A DNA stretch of 64,000 nucleotides from assembly GCA_963556195.1 (NCBI GenBank), contig OY744517.1, forward strand, positions 143,250,347 to 143,314,346, given 5' to 3'. The notes beneath the pieces are model-generated. The model was not told where the DNA came from and did not search any database. It saw nothing but the letters and a program-made list of their open reading frames with translations. The translations under genes and the position numbers were made by a program. The DNA comes from Sepiola atlantica. Lineage: Eukaryota > Mollusca > Cephalopoda > Sepiida > Sepiolidae. Below, piece after piece: positions 31,263-42,519 of this stretch (position 1 is the first letter of the stretch; each line of letters begins with the position of its first letter).

Positions 31263-31955
31263 ATCGTATCGAAAATTAATTAGAAGTGTCATGAGTGAAG
31301 AGGGATGCCATATCTGAGATCAACACCCTAAAATTAGATTAGAGAGCTCTGTTCAGTCTCGAGAGACTATTGATACCTGTAAGAGTACCTGCGCGGGTAG
31401 TCTATCCTGAAGCATGGGTTGCGCAATCACAAACCACGCTTCTCCCGAACTGGTATTACTTGAGCCAAATGGCAATAAGAAGTTAAGGACAACTATAAGC
31501 GTAAACCCAGTACTTCAACTCATAACGTGGATCCCTACTACCAGATTTCCTCTTTCAACATTAAGAGTCCCCATTAAAAACAGAGGTGGAAATCGAGTTA
31601 CATGCGACTAACCTCGACTTGCCATTTCTATGTGAAACTGACATTGTTCCGTCAATTTCTATCCATGAATTCATCAAGATTTCAAGTTATTCTAACATGA
31701 CTGTTCATTCCATTCCTCATTTTCAATCCTCTCATAATATTCTTTATCATTCAAGAACAATCCGTGCATATCATTAATCCTTATCCTCAAGTGGCTTTTA
31801 AACTTGATAAGTGGAAACTTCTGAGTAAAATGCCTAAATAACCATAGAGTCCCTCACCACACAGAACCATGTATTCCTAAATGGTCACCCATTCAGTACT
31901 GACAACTATCAACATCTCTTAACCATTATTATGACTTCATGATTTAACAGGAACC
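31263..31955. other. Unassigned DNA
   Basis: The frames at 31414-31611 and 31586-31777 are not recognised. No repeat identified. Confidence 0.45.
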
Positions 31956-31956
31956 A

Positions 31957-31997
<41 letters not shown>
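31957..31997. repeat. (TA)n microsatellite
   Basis: Uninterrupted TA tract. Confidence 0.96.
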
Positions 31998-31998
<1 letters not shown>

Positions 31999-32222
31999 AT
32001 GGAAAATGGAAAAGGAAAAACTAAAATTATTTATGAATCTATCAATGTTTCGTCTTTATTTCAAAACATTTTTTAAAACTTAGTTCACCCAAAACAAGGC
32101 AAGTTGTAACTGTAGAAGTAATGGGCTACTAACAATTAGGGCAAACATTTTGGGGCTCATCCTAAATTAAGAGCTGTGCAGTGAGATGCTTGTTCACATT
32201 AGTTTTAAATTACTACATGTCG

Positions 32223-32651
32223 TTACAGTAGGGGAGCAGGAAGCGTGTTGGAATAGCCGGCAGCTCGAGGAAATAAGCTATTGAAGTAGAAGGCTCTCCG
32301 GCATCTGGGGACCTCCACAGTGAATGAATGAAATTTAGCTGATTGCCGTGTTAGTCGAGGGTATTTACGTCGAGGGGGCACTAGAGCAGCAAGTTCATCG
32401 GAGCACATTCCATTCAAATACTTGTAAAACAGAGACAAAAATGCAACATTGCGGCGATGGGACAGGGGCTGGGGTTTGATGGATAGTGAGGTACCTATTA
32501 TATTATAGACTGGTGCACCAGCCAAGATGTGACAACAATACTCCATGCATTGGGCGAGGGGTGGCTCTGTAAAGATATAGGATACTGTCAGGTGTGAGAA
32601 GTTTTCTAGTACGGTAGAGGGAGCCCACTTTCTTGGCAGCAGCCTTGACAA
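32223..32651 (-). pseudogene. LINE ORF2 C-terminal remnant (CR1/Jockey-like), longest clean frame
   Basis: A 142-residue minus-strand frame: MEYCCHILAGAP, PLSHRRNVAFLSLFYKYLNG, CSDELAALVPPRRKYPRLTR, VEVPRCRRAFYFNSLFPRAA and NTLPAPLL. It is the best-preserved end of this LINE family here and appears to reach the natural C terminus. The segment for SLSLLDRIQKRV is deleted in frame after AGAP. The polymerase domain is absent, so it is a dead 5'-truncated insertion. Confidence 0.82.
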
Positions 32652-32699
32652 TGCCTTCTATGTATTTTCCCAATTCATATTACCTGTGAATGTTAGGCC

Positions 32700-34550
32700 G
32701 AAAATAAATGTGATCTTTTACGTATTATCTAAAGAAAAATACGCACGATAGGGTTTGGGGACTAAGCGAGTGGCAAAAGTCCATCCGCTTCCTCTTGTCG
32801 TTACTGGTAATTGCTTGAATGAAGCACTTCAACGTTGCAATTCTAAACAGCAAACGTCAGATAACTAATTGAGGGATCGCTAGCTTACGGCTAGACTTTC
32901 GTGGACTCTTATAAAATGCAGCATGGATTCTCGCCACTTGTTTCTCTGGACCTTTTCCTTTACAAATACACCTACACTTTTGAAACTGTTTGAATTACCG
33001 TCGAATATACTTTGAAGGGGTGGATTAATGTCGAATTGCTTTCAAAACTACGTGCAGCATGTCAACCGAATTAGTTAGAGAGTATTATTTGTAAATATCC
33101 GGCAGTCCGCCAAAGGCTAGGTAAAAACAAAAGCTGTATTACAAAATAACGCACTAAAAATCATAAATTAATCACTCTGTCTGTTCTTTTCCAAACGAAA
33201 GCCGTAGCTTCATCCTTTCGTTTCCGACTGACTTTCGTAAACACGCAAACAGACAACGAAGAATTAACGTTTTCTTTTAGGTTTTTATTGCATCTTTTTC
33301 CCCGATAATAATCCGTATTTAGTTTACTAAGCACGATTTCACGCTTGAAATCGTTTTGCGAAATAAAAATGCCCTATTAGCCATCTTACATCTGTTGAAT
33401 TATCGAGCTGCGAGCGGGTTTTCCCACTTTGTCTCGGTTTCCACGATCGATTTCTTTCTTCACTTCCAGTCGACGATGAATAAACTCGCTGATTATATCA
33501 TCTTTAAAGACTGACCAATGAGATTTAAATATTTTACTTGAACAGACAATAAATATTGAAATATTAAATCTTTTATTAAGAAACATTGTAATAAAATGTA
33601 TAAATTTACATTATTCTGGATTGTTTTTATTTTCTAATTGGACTTACCTCATTATCTGAGCAATCAGAAAGAACGATTATTTAGTCCTTGTCCTTTATCA
33701 CGCTAATATATTAACGGTCTGAATTCACGTACAGATGGAAATGACGTCATACCACATGCATCAGTACGTGAATTAACGCCGCTAATGTATTATTAGCGTT
33801 ATAAATGATTGTGCTGCTGCAAGGTACCAGTGTTATATTAGTTTGCTAAAAGTTTAGTATTCGAACATTTGTGATAAATTATCAGCCATGTTGCAATGGC
33901 CGACAAAAATAGCATCTATTTATTTTACGAAACAGCAGCAGTAAAAATAAATCGCTAATGGCATAATGTTTTATATTGTTTTTTTCTCTCTAATTCTGTC
34001 GACTAATGGAATATTTTACAAGACTCCGGTGACTATCGATATACGAGTATTTTAACGCTTAATTCACGCCCCCTTTCTTTCTAACGTGGCTTCTATATTG
34101 TTGGATGGCGGCGTTATTATCGTCTATTTTTATATAAATGTGTGTGCGCGCCGTTATCTGTTGTTTTGATAGGATCGGGTTATTAGAAAAAGAGAGGGGC
34201 GAATCGGGATGATTATTCCGCAATCTGGTCTGATTATGCTTCGATAAGATGTCCGAAACATAGAAATGCGCATAAATGTTTTTTTTCATGCGAACTGCGC
34301 AGGGCAATTGTAGGCGGATGGAAGCCATTTTCTCTTTTCGTTTTTTTTTTCTTTTTTCGTTTTTTTCGTGTACATCTTTCAACCAGTAATTTAATTTATG
34401 ATTTTCTTTCTTTTTGCTATCCAATATTTTTTTTTCATCTCTCAGATTTCATCTATTTCTTTTTTTGTTTATCAAATCTTTATTCTCGAGATTAATCAGT
34501 AAGTCCATGTGTCGGTCTGTCATGTTTCAGTTTGAAATAGCGACACACAC
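32700..34550. other. Unassigned AT-rich DNA
   Basis: No exon or element identified. Near 33720-33790 the block TTCACGTACAG..ACGTGAATTA with flanking GCTAATATATTA / GCTAATGTATTA is a loose inverted repeat. The frames at 33386-33586 and 34059-34424 are low complexity or unrecognised. Confidence 0.45.
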
Positions 34551-34554
34551 ACTC

Positions 34555-34633
<79 letters not shown>
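34555..34633. repeat. (TA)n microsatellite
   Basis: TA tract of about 78 bp with one TAC interruption. Confidence 0.97.
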
Positions 34634-34638
<5 letters not shown>

Positions 34639-34642
34639 AGAA

Positions 34643-35230
34643 GCATACCCGGTCCAGGACGAGTAAAATGAATTCCCCAAACAGAATAGTTTGTACCACT
34701 TTAATGTGCCATTACGCAGATTAAAATTAAGATATAATGAGATATTAAACTTATGTCAAGAATTTATATACGAATTACACGATTTGGATTCTAGAAAATA
34801 TATAAAATGTAAGGCTTAAGCTTAAGGTGTTTTAAGTAGAAATTGAAATTCAGAGAATCTTGCTTACTTTCTGTCTAATGACTATCGATCAAATTCAATG
34901 CAAATCTGAAATATTTGAATTTAGAATGGCATGTCTATATTATACCTCCTTAGGAGGCATAATATAGACATGCCATTCTAAAATACTCCAAAGAAACTGA
35001 AATGTTGGTAATATTTATAATTGATGTATAAAACCCATTGTTTAAATTTCACAAAAATCGGAGGTATCTGAATTTTCACGAAAGACTTCCAACTTTTGTT
35101 GCCCCGGTTGCATAAACTAAATTAAACTAAATTTAGTCCACATTATGGCCCATTACACGTAGTAGCTTTGTTTCAAAATCCATAATGATTGGTTAATTAG
35201 TTTACGAGTGACACATGCTTAGAAATATAT
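34643..35230 (+). repeat. 600-bp dispersed repeat, copy A
   Basis: Colinear with B (43289-43905) and C (61139-61715): a CCAGGACGAGTAAAAT-type start, TTTTGCACCACTTT-like block, GATATAAT, TTGATTCTA.AAA, TTGAAATTCAG.GAATCTTGC, AAAGAAACTGAAAT, TTTCACAAAAATCGG and AAACTAAATTAAACTAAAT, ending TTCATAATGATCGGTTAATT-like. Each follows a TA tract or AT-rich DNA. No protein is coded. Copy A alone contains the palindrome at 34920-34982. Confidence 0.85.
34920..34982. repeat. Near-perfect 63-bp palindrome
   Basis: TTTAGAATGGCATGTCTATA leads to a CCTCCTTAGGAGG centre and returns through TATAGACATGCCATTCTAAA. Only one arm mismatch (TATACC against TATGCC) was seen. Copies B and C of the host repeat lack it, so it is an insertion or an inverted duplication within copy A. 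Confidence 0.93.
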
Positions 35231-35329
35231 TAACATATACATATATGTACACGAGTTGAATGCCCGTCCCACGGCGCGTATAAGAAATAGATATATCATT
35301 AGTCTTAAATTTTAATGTTTTTTTCTTTT

Positions 35330-36140
35330 TCTTTGGGCGATATGGTACGATACCTAAATTGTATAGTTTACAAAAAATGATAATGTGCCCACGTTACAAA
35401 CTCTATTGCAAAGAATACATATTCCATAATTCGTAATGATAAGTTCAATAATTTAGGATTTTACAAAGCACATACATAGTATTGCCGCTCACGCGCACTG
35501 ACCAATCCTTTTTTAAATGTTTTACTTAATATGATTCAGCCTTTCATGTAGAGAAATTCTTTTTTCTATTCTACGTTATTTCAAAACTTTTTTTAGGGCT
35601 GGTGCGAGTTTAGGTGGGCGCACTCCCTAAATGTTAAAGTTTACAAAAAAATCATGTTCCCATGTTACTCACATGGGTTGTCAAGAATAATATTCCAAAA
35701 CTTATAATAATCGGTTCATAAAAGAATTGTATTAAAACAACTTTATATATATTTACCTCCAAAATGTTTACATTTACATAAAAATTGATGTGCCCATATT
35801 ACTCACTGTATTTTTTTAGAATATATATTTCAAAATCCATAATGATTCGTACATGAGTTTATGACATTAAAGGTTTTGGTTTTGGTAGGCGCACCCCTAA
35901 ATTCTAAAGTTTTCAAAGAAATAATGTGCCCATGTTACTCACCGGTTTGCAGAAAATATATATTCCAAAATTCATAATGATCGGTTCATAAAAAGAAACT
36001 TAAATGGAAAAAATTATATATATGCACCCCTGAATTAAAAAAAAAAAAAAAATAATGTGCCCATGTTACGGTAGTTTTAAAATATACAATCCAAAATGAA
36101 TAATGATTAGTTCATTAGTTTAGGAGATTATTCTGCACAC
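35330..36140 (+). repeat. Diverged tandem array, five units of about 130 bp
   Basis: Each unit contains (T/A)CC(C/T)AAAT, AAAG..TTACA, AATGTGCCCATGTTACTCAC and ATTCCAAAATTCATAATGAT followed by CGGTTCATAA. Units begin near 35335, 35595, 35745, 35880 and 36020. The unit end matches the 3' end of the 600-bp repeat lying just upstream (copy A), so the array seems to have grown from that element's 3' part. Confidence 0.75.
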
Positions 36141-36159
36141 ACACAGAGACACACATATA

Positions 36160-36304
36160 TATATATATATAGCTTAATTGCCATAAATATATTTTCATAC
36201 TTTACTACTCACATATTCTTGAAGTAAATACTGACAATATAGTATATCAACTTATAGTATTATACATGTATATATATACACATACCAAACTTTATAAATA
36301 AAGA

Positions 36305-36306
<2 letters not shown>
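36160..36306 (+). repeat. Fold-back dispersed repeat, copy 3 (right half only)
   Basis: AGCTTAATTGCCATAAATAT, TTTTCAT..TTTACTAC and GAAGTAAATACTGACAATAT match the right arm and downstream part of the copy at 52631. It again runs into a TA tract. Confidence 0.75.

Positions 36307-36307
<1 letters not shown>

Positions 36308-36355
<48 letters not shown>
36308..36355. repeat. (TA)n microsatellite
   Basis: TA tract in the 3'-tail position of fold-back copy 3. Confidence 0.97.
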
Positions 36356-36359
<4 letters not shown>

Positions 36360-36556
36360 TAAATAAGTTCAAATATGTCGATTACTAAAACTTAAAACAA
36401 ATACTTTTTTCAAAAGTGCTCAATATAAATTAGAGCTTATATAAGTAAAATTAAATAAACATTAGAAATAGTGAACGTGTTTAATTTTACTTACTTATCG
36501 CTTGCTAGTTTTTAACCTTGAAGTAGTTTTTTTTAACTCCTTATTTCAAGTGGATT

Positions 36557-36600
36557 AATGCCTTGTCTGGAGCGATTTCTATTAAAAAAACTGGCAACGA
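36557..36600 (+). repeat. Short dispersed motif
   Basis: GCCTTGTCTGGAGCGATTTC and the following TATTAAAAAAACTGGC match 4467-4500 inverted. Confidence 0.5.
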
Positions 36601-36957
36601 GCTGCAAAATCCTTTGATTTGGTCAATGAATCCCTCGGCTTTGTATCGATAAATTCTTGACAGACTTCTGCAACCTCATTGAAATACTCAAATCATGTTC
36701 ATTTCACAGACAATCGAACATTATCTTAAGTAGCATTTTTGATGAATTGTACCTGAACAATGAAGAAAATGATTCCATTATCATTTTAAGGGTCAATTCG
36801 ATGAAACCTGCAAGCAAATGTAACCCGTATATTTATGTACTGGAAGAAATATTTATATACATGTTGGAGCATTAAGATCTCCAAAATTTGAAATGAATAG
36901 TATAACAGTAGAAAATGTGACCCGTTTGGTCACTCATTGATTTCGGGTTGACCTGTT

Positions 36958-37385
36958 TGAAAATGACTTTTAGAAGGCGAAAGCCTGTTCAAGCTCTAAG
37001 GTAATTAAATGATTTATTTTGGAGATAAAAAACATCGTTATTTGGCGTCCATAATTTCTATACTATAATTCAAATTTGCAACGATGTTTCCAAGTGCCAA
37101 TATTATTTCATTAACCTTCATCACGTAGTTGCGTGTGGCACGTGACATTTTAACTAACCATGAATAACATCTGAACTGATTTCGGCTCAAAGAGGGATTT
37201 TTATATCTCCGATAGTTAAGCTGATTTACAAAAAAAAAAAGAAGTAAGTAAAGAAAATGTCTAGGCTTGGAAATGACTTTTAAAGGTAAAAATCTTCTTC
37301 AATCTCTAAAGTAGATACATTATTTATTTTGGAGAAAAAACACATCGTTATTTGGCGTGCTAAATTTCTGTGCTATTTTTTTTAC
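36958..37385 (+). repeat. Direct repeat pair of about 115 bp, 310 bp apart
   Basis: 36958-37075 and 37268-37385 share GAAAATGACTTTTA/GGAAATGACTTTTA, TTATTTTGGAGA..AAAACA and CATCGTTATTTGGCGT. They are diverged copies of a local duplication. Confidence 0.75.
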
Positions 37386-37544
37386 ATCAGTCGAAGTTAT
37401 CAGAAATAAATGTCCCCTTTCCTGGGGCCAACACTTGATCTCTATATGAGATACATAGATATCCGAGTGTTCTATTAAAGTTCCCCTTCTACCTGTTAAA
37501 CATTGAGTTAGTAAAGAAGTGAAGACCATTAATTTTTTACGTCT

Positions 37545-37862
37545 CCAATTGACCAGTTAAGTATGTTATAGTATATCTTTCTTGTGGTCTCTTGGTCTTA
37601 CCGGATTCCAGGACAAGAATTAATTTTATCTGGTGGAGTATCCAGCTAAGTGCTGTTACTTGAGGTAGCATTACTTGTAGAAGGCGCATCATTCCTCATA
37701 TGAGCCAGTGTATAGCTGTGATGACGGGATCTATGTTATTAGTAATATTTGGTTAGGATCCACTTGTAGGGTGAAGCATCCTCATGTCAGGTTTTCCTAA
37801 CAAACCCTTGTATAGAGGGACCGAAGACACTCGATGATGGTGTCTAGTAGGTAATTAAATCT
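37545..37862 (+). repeat. Dispersed repeat, copy 2 of the 24028 family
   Basis: Colinear with 24028-24345 over about 300 bp, and followed directly by a (TA)n tract that copy 1 lacks. Confidence 0.75.
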
Positions 37863-37870
37863 ATACTATA

Positions 37871-37936
<66 letters not shown>
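37871..37936. repeat. (TA)n microsatellite
   Basis: Uninterrupted TA tract. Confidence 0.97.
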
Positions 37937-37939
<3 letters not shown>

Positions 37940-38880
37940 TTGTGTGTCTTTAAAACTTTAAAACTATTAAAAAAGAAAGAAAATGTTTTAGCCTCAACCC
38001 CTTCGTTGGTAAATTGTTTTGTCCTATAAATCAATCGATCTCTTGTATGTATATTAATAAATATATATCCGCCCCGTCACATAACATTTAGCAAACGAAG
38101 CCATTCCAACAGTTATGGGGAAAGCAGAATACAAATAGCAAGTCAGTCAGCACCCCGTCGCGTCTGAAATTAATTCGGAAAGAAATCTGTTACTTTACTG
38201 ATTGATATGTGTCTTTTTCTTTTTTTCTTTTTTAAAACTTTCCAGCTTGAGACGTTTTCTGTCTTTCTTCTTTCTCTTTTTAAAACCTTTACCGACTGAG
38301 ACGTTATTTTATATGAATAAAACACTGGCGAAATATAATTTTTTCTGTCATTTTTGACGGAGTGCTTACACTGGTGCAGTCAGCATATATGTGTGTGTTT
38401 TTTGCGCGCGTGTGTGCGTCTACGGGGTGCACTAAATCCGACTAGGATATTTAATGGACATCTATTAATACACACTGACTCACCATCCCAAATTTAGTGT
38501 CATGTATCTAATTAGGATTCACCTTTCTAAAGAAAGCACTCGATCTCTCTCTATCTGTGCCCCTCTCACGCTCACTCCCATCGCGTTACCAAACGCCACA
38601 ACCATTACCGACTCCCACCGAAACCACTGCCACCCCACCACGCCTCTAATGATAATAACAATAATAATGAATCCGTTTTCTTAATAACATTAGTGAAGTG
38701 ATACGGTGTGATTTCGTCTGTGAGCCCGGGTTACGAACCATCTCCTGGGAACCGTTGCTTTCCAGCGCAGTCACGTGCAGTCACTTTGACTACTGAATTA
38801 TGACGTCAATAAGCAATTCACGCGCAAAACTCACGCAAAAACTCCGATTAAAAAAAAATTACAATTAATCTTTCTCATTA
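37940..38880. other. Unassigned DNA
   Basis: Two GAGACGTT blocks (38255 and 38300) in similar contexts recall the 15470 repeat inverted. Otherwise nothing recognised. Confidence 0.4.
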
Positions 38881-38884
38881 TTAT

Positions 38885-39130
38885 TTACTCGGGGTGGTGT
38901 TCCCTGGAGTCTGAGTGACAACAAATCTCCCTACGTTTCCAGTACTCTCCACCTCTTTCGATAACCATTGCAAATGATTTTGCGTTATCGCCATAGCCAT
39001 ATACTACTGATTTCACGCCGACAACGACCATTCATCTTATTTGGGATTTAGGTGGTGTTTTAAGTCTATGTAAGGTCCTAGTATTCTCCGTAATCCTCCA
39101 GTGAAAGTCTGGTTAGTGCTGTTCCTTCGC
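38885..39130 (+). repeat. ATT-associated dispersed repeat, copy 1
   Basis: Blocks TCTGAGTGACAACAA, CCACCTCTTTCGATAACC, TTGCAAATGATTTTGCGTTA and CTCCAGTGAAAGTCTGG, ending CTTTTTATCTTCTTTGACC before an (ATT)n tract. Other copies lie at 39250-39350, 39885-39965, 40075-40310, 41395-41680 and 49548-49690. Non-coding. Confidence 0.75.
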
Positions 39131-39161
39131 GGTCTTTTTATCTTCTTTGACCTTTCACAAA

Positions 39162-39162
<1 letters not shown>

Positions 39163-39246
<84 letters not shown>
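39163..39246. repeat. (ATT)n trinucleotide repeat
   Basis: About 28 ATT units. The poly-asparagine frame on the minus strand is an artefact. Confidence 0.98.
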
Positions 39247-39248
<2 letters not shown>

Positions 39249-39249
39249 C

Positions 39250-39350
39250 TCACTAGGAGTTCTCATGTAAGTCATTATCTGTAATCCAGCACTGGCGACT
39301 TCGGGTGGCGTTACCCGGGGTCTGAGTGACAGCAAGTGTCTTCAGATTTT
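39250..39350 (+). repeat. ATT-associated dispersed repeat, partial copy 2
   Basis: CACTAGGAGTTCTCATGTAA, GTGGCGTTACCCGGGGTCTG and AGTGACAGCAAGT match copy 1. Confidence 0.7.
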
Positions 39351-39557
39351 TGTGATTTAATGGGGGCCTGAGACGAATTAGTCAATGAGCGACAGAACTT
39401 ACTCAGTGATTGACGGGTCCGGGGTTAAATACGACCCCGATAAATAACGGAAGTTAAGACCTGGCGCCATTTCTGCCGAAGAGTTTACTGGTCTCTTGTT
39501 CCAATCAAACTTGAAAGCGAGTGCACGCAGAAAGTATGCGTTCATTGTAAACAGCAA

Positions 39558-39559
39558 TG

Positions 39560-39614
<55 letters not shown>
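39558..39614. repeat. (GA)n microsatellite
   Basis: Pure GA tract of about 56 bp. Confidence 0.97.
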
Positions 39615-39618
<4 letters not shown>

Positions 39619-39884
39619 TAGTCTAGCATAAGAGCGCACAATGCCTGTCTCTATATCTGTGTCTATCTCTATCTCTCTTATCCAAGTGTATAACTATATA
39701 TTAATTAATCTCTGATTTCTCACGCGAATAAAACCTCCATCTGAAAGGAAGACCAGCGTCCTGTAATTGAATCGAGGACAACAACGGCGATAACACTCGT
39801 AGATTCCAGCAACACAAAGGTGCATAATGAGATTATACACACCTTAGACGACGTCTCAAACGCAACATTTTTAGTACTCTACTA

Positions 39885-40310
39885 CGCTTCTTTCGAAACC
39901 AATTGCAAACTACTTTGTGTTCTTACAACAGCTGTTTACTATTGATGTCTCGCTGATATCGGAGATTGGATTTACCTTGAATTTGAATTTCAACAGGTCT
40001 TCCTATAGTTATAAAAGTATTAATTAGTCACTATTAGTTTTCACACAAGTCAGTATAAGTGATTTCTCACTGATTATAACCAGATGTGTTCCCTGAATTC
40101 TGAGTTACAGCAAGACTCCTCAAATTTGTGGCATACTCCACCTCTTTTCGATAACCGTTGCAAATCATTTTGCGTTATCGTTATGGTCTTCTCTGGAATT
40201 TGAGTAGCAAAACGCCACCCAAAAGTCTCAGCACTATCTGCACCCTTCCAGTGGATGTCTGGTGAGTGCTTTCTCTCCTCGGTCTTTCCATGCTCCTTGA
40301 CCCGTCATAA
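39885..40310 (+). repeat. ATT-associated dispersed repeat, copies 3 and 4
   Basis: 39885-39965 has CTTCTTTCGAAACCAATTGC and ACAGCTGTTTACTATTGATG. 40040-40310 has TCTGAGTTACAGCAAGACTC, CACCTCTTTTCGATAACCGT, TTGCAAATCATTTTGCGTTA and GTGGATGTCTGGTGAGTGCT, ending CGGTCTTTCCATGCTCCTTG. Confidence 0.7.
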
Positions 40311-40522
40311 TTGTTTTGTGTGGTATCCGCTGCGGCTAGTGCCACCATATGCGTGGGTGTTTTATGGAATTTCTGTCAGTTTCAGTCCCCTTCGTATTAT
40401 GTCTTTCTATGGTTTCGTTTTATTATCATTTCAACTTACGCTTGACTAGTTAGCGTTCATAGGTTATGTCTACGCATTCGAGGATTTTCTTCACATTTCG
40501 GCTATAATTCTTTCTATAGTTC

Positions 40523-40525
<3 letters not shown>

Positions 40526-40572
<47 letters not shown>

Positions 40573-40582
40573 GATCATCATG

Positions 40583-40636
<54 letters not shown>

Positions 40637-40637
40637 T
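40526..40637. repeat. (ATT)n trinucleotide repeat with one ATGATC interruption
   Basis: Two ATT runs separated by ATGATCATCATG near 40571-40583. Read on the minus strand this is an (AAT)n tail directly after the LINE remnant at 40640-41300. Confidence 0.97.
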
Positions 40638-40639
40638 CA

Positions 40640-41296
40640 TACTAGTCTCAACTTTTGGATGTTTTTAGTTGGAGTGAGTTTTCTTTTTTGAACATCAAGT
40701 CAATTTCCTTGACCTTAGACATTCAAGCTGTACCTTAACACTTTCGTCGTTCCTAACAAGCAAGCCTATTGCAGAATCGGAAAAGAAATTGTTGCGTCAA
40801 TCTGTTTAAGCCATTTATGGTGGCTTTTCGTTATGGTTCTAAGCGTTCCAAATACAACGGGAATCACCTTTACTTCTTTACATTTCCATAGTCTAACTTA
40901 TTCCCATTTTAGATCTTGATATTTATTCATCTTTTCGTGTTCTTTCTCCTCCACTCTGGTATCGAAAGGGGCAGGCTATATCAATGATTAAACAAGTTCT
41001 CAAACGAGTTTTGAATGTTCAAGAACCTTATAAGTTTGTATGCGCATGCCCTAAAGAAGTTTTACATTGTCGTTCTCCTGTATTACTTCTGGCTTATGCT
41101 TATACCACTCCTCATTGTGGTCTAACTCATAAAGTTTGCAAATATTCCAGTGTAGTACCTGAGCAACTTTATCGTGTTTCTATTTTTTATACTGGTGTTA
41201 TGCTTATATAAGACACTCAAATACAATATGCACTAAGGTTTCTTCTCTTTCATTACACAATCGGCATATCGGGGATTCTGCAGTTTTGTCAATGTA

Positions 41297-41300
<4 letters not shown>
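40640..41300 (-). pseudogene. LINE ORF2 C-terminus with zinc-knuckle and endonuclease-like region
   Basis: Read on the minus strand from 41300: IDKTAESPICRLCNEREETL, VHIVFEC (a CxxC..H..C knuckle), VAQVLHWNICKLYELDHNEE, WYKHKPEVIQEND, IQTYKVLE, FDTRVEEKEHEKMNKYQDLK, VKVIPVVFGTLR and LLGTTKVLRYSLNV. The V-x-x-K-E..K..KYQDL part resembles a restriction-enzyme-like (PD-D/E-x-K) region, as in LINE clades whose nuclease lies after the polymerase; this is inference. Several stops and a missing polymerase make it dead. It ends at an (AAT)n tail. Confidence 0.78.
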
Positions 41301-41389
<89 letters not shown>

Positions 41390-41391
41390 TA
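41296..41391. repeat. (ATT)n trinucleotide repeat
   Basis: About 32 ATT units between the LINE remnant and a further ATT-associated repeat. Confidence 0.98.
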
Positions 41392-41394
41392 CTT

Positions 41395-41680
41395 GCTAGT
41401 TTTCACACAATTGATTGTTCACCGAAAATAACTAAGAGTGGTTCCTGAGATATGAGTGACAAAAGGTTTTCCCTGATTTCTAAAAAAAAACGGCCTCTTT
41501 CGATAATTGTTGCAAATAATTTTGCGCTATCGCAACAACTGTGTACCAGTAATGTATCGCTGGCAATGATTGTTAGTAATCTCTGAAGTTTGGATGGCAA
41601 TAAGCCTCATCAAGATTCCAGTACTCCCTGCATCTTTCCAATAGAGGTCTGGATAGTGCTTTTACTCTTCGGCTTTTCCA
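41395..41680 (+). repeat. ATT-associated dispersed repeat, copy 5
   Basis: TTTTCACACAATTGATTG, GAGATATGAGTGACAAAAGG, CCTCTTTCGATAATTGTTGC and AATAGAGGTCTGGATAGTGC match the family, ending CTTCGGCTTTTCCATAG. Confidence 0.7.
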
Positions 41681-41734
41681 TAGTATCGACCGAGGCTGGT
41701 ACCACTAAGGTAGGTGAAGCTAAGGCGGTTACAC

Positions 41735-42475
41735 TTGATATATCCAAAGCCTGATAAGGTGTGGCATGAATGTCGTCTCATGAAAACTAATTTGTACGGT
41801 GTTATTGGACGAATATGTAATATAATCAGATTCTTCTTAACCAAAGAAAGAACCAGGTCGTCCTTAGTGGCCTTATATCTAAAAAAAAACATGACATTAA
41901 CGCGGATGTGCCCCAGGGCTCGGTCCTTGAACCTTTAGTATTCATAATTTTCATAAATAACCTACCTGGTGACACCACGCTCTATTCTCGACGTGTAGAC
42001 AAAACGAAAGCACACAGATCCAATGCAATGGCTTACTCCTTAGAAAAAGACCTCCAGTGCCAAGGCTGCTTTAAGGAAGTTGGGCTACCTGTACCGTGCT
42101 AAACAACCTTTCACACATGTCAGTATCCTATATCTCTACAAAGCCACTATTCGCCATGAATAAGGGATTGTTGTCATATCTCGGATGTTTCTAGTCTCTC
42201 CCATTTAGACAGTGTGCAAAAAGCTCCCTTACACAAACCGGCTCCACACTGTCTTCCAAGCTCCATCCCCTGTCCCATCATCGCAATGTGGCATACCTGT
42301 GCTTGTTATACAAATACTTCAATGGAATGTGCTATTACGAACTTTCTGCACTCGTCCCCACTCGACGTAAACACCCTAACTAACACGGCAATCAGCAAAA
42401 TATCACCCCTTCACTGTAGAGGTCCCCAAATGCCGGAAAGCTTTCTACTTTAATAGCTTCTTATCTCAAATTATG
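41735..42475 (+). pseudogene. LINE reverse transcriptase remnant (CR1/Jockey-like)
   Basis: This is the only piece of a reverse transcriptase polymerase domain in the window. KVWHECRLMKTNLYGVIG (41753 onward) corresponds to the region of the first catalytic aspartate (FDxVWH). DVPQGSVLEPLVFIIFINN (about 41905) is the conserved VPQGSVLGPLLF box, and GDTTLYS is what remains of the YADDTTLYS active site, with the aspartate pair lost by a small deletion. YLYKATIRHE, HPLSHHRNVAYLCLLYKYF, MCYYELSALVPTRRKY and a VEVP-like end follow in other frames. It is the same family as at 32223. The lost YADD box and frameshifts mean it is inactive. Confidence 0.85.
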
Positions 42476-42519
42476 TGATTTTTGTAGTTTCAGTTCTCTT
42501 GGTTTCGTTCAATGTTCTT

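Noticed and set aside
39138..39335. Poly-asparagine protein
   Set aside because: Artefact of the (ATT)n repeat.
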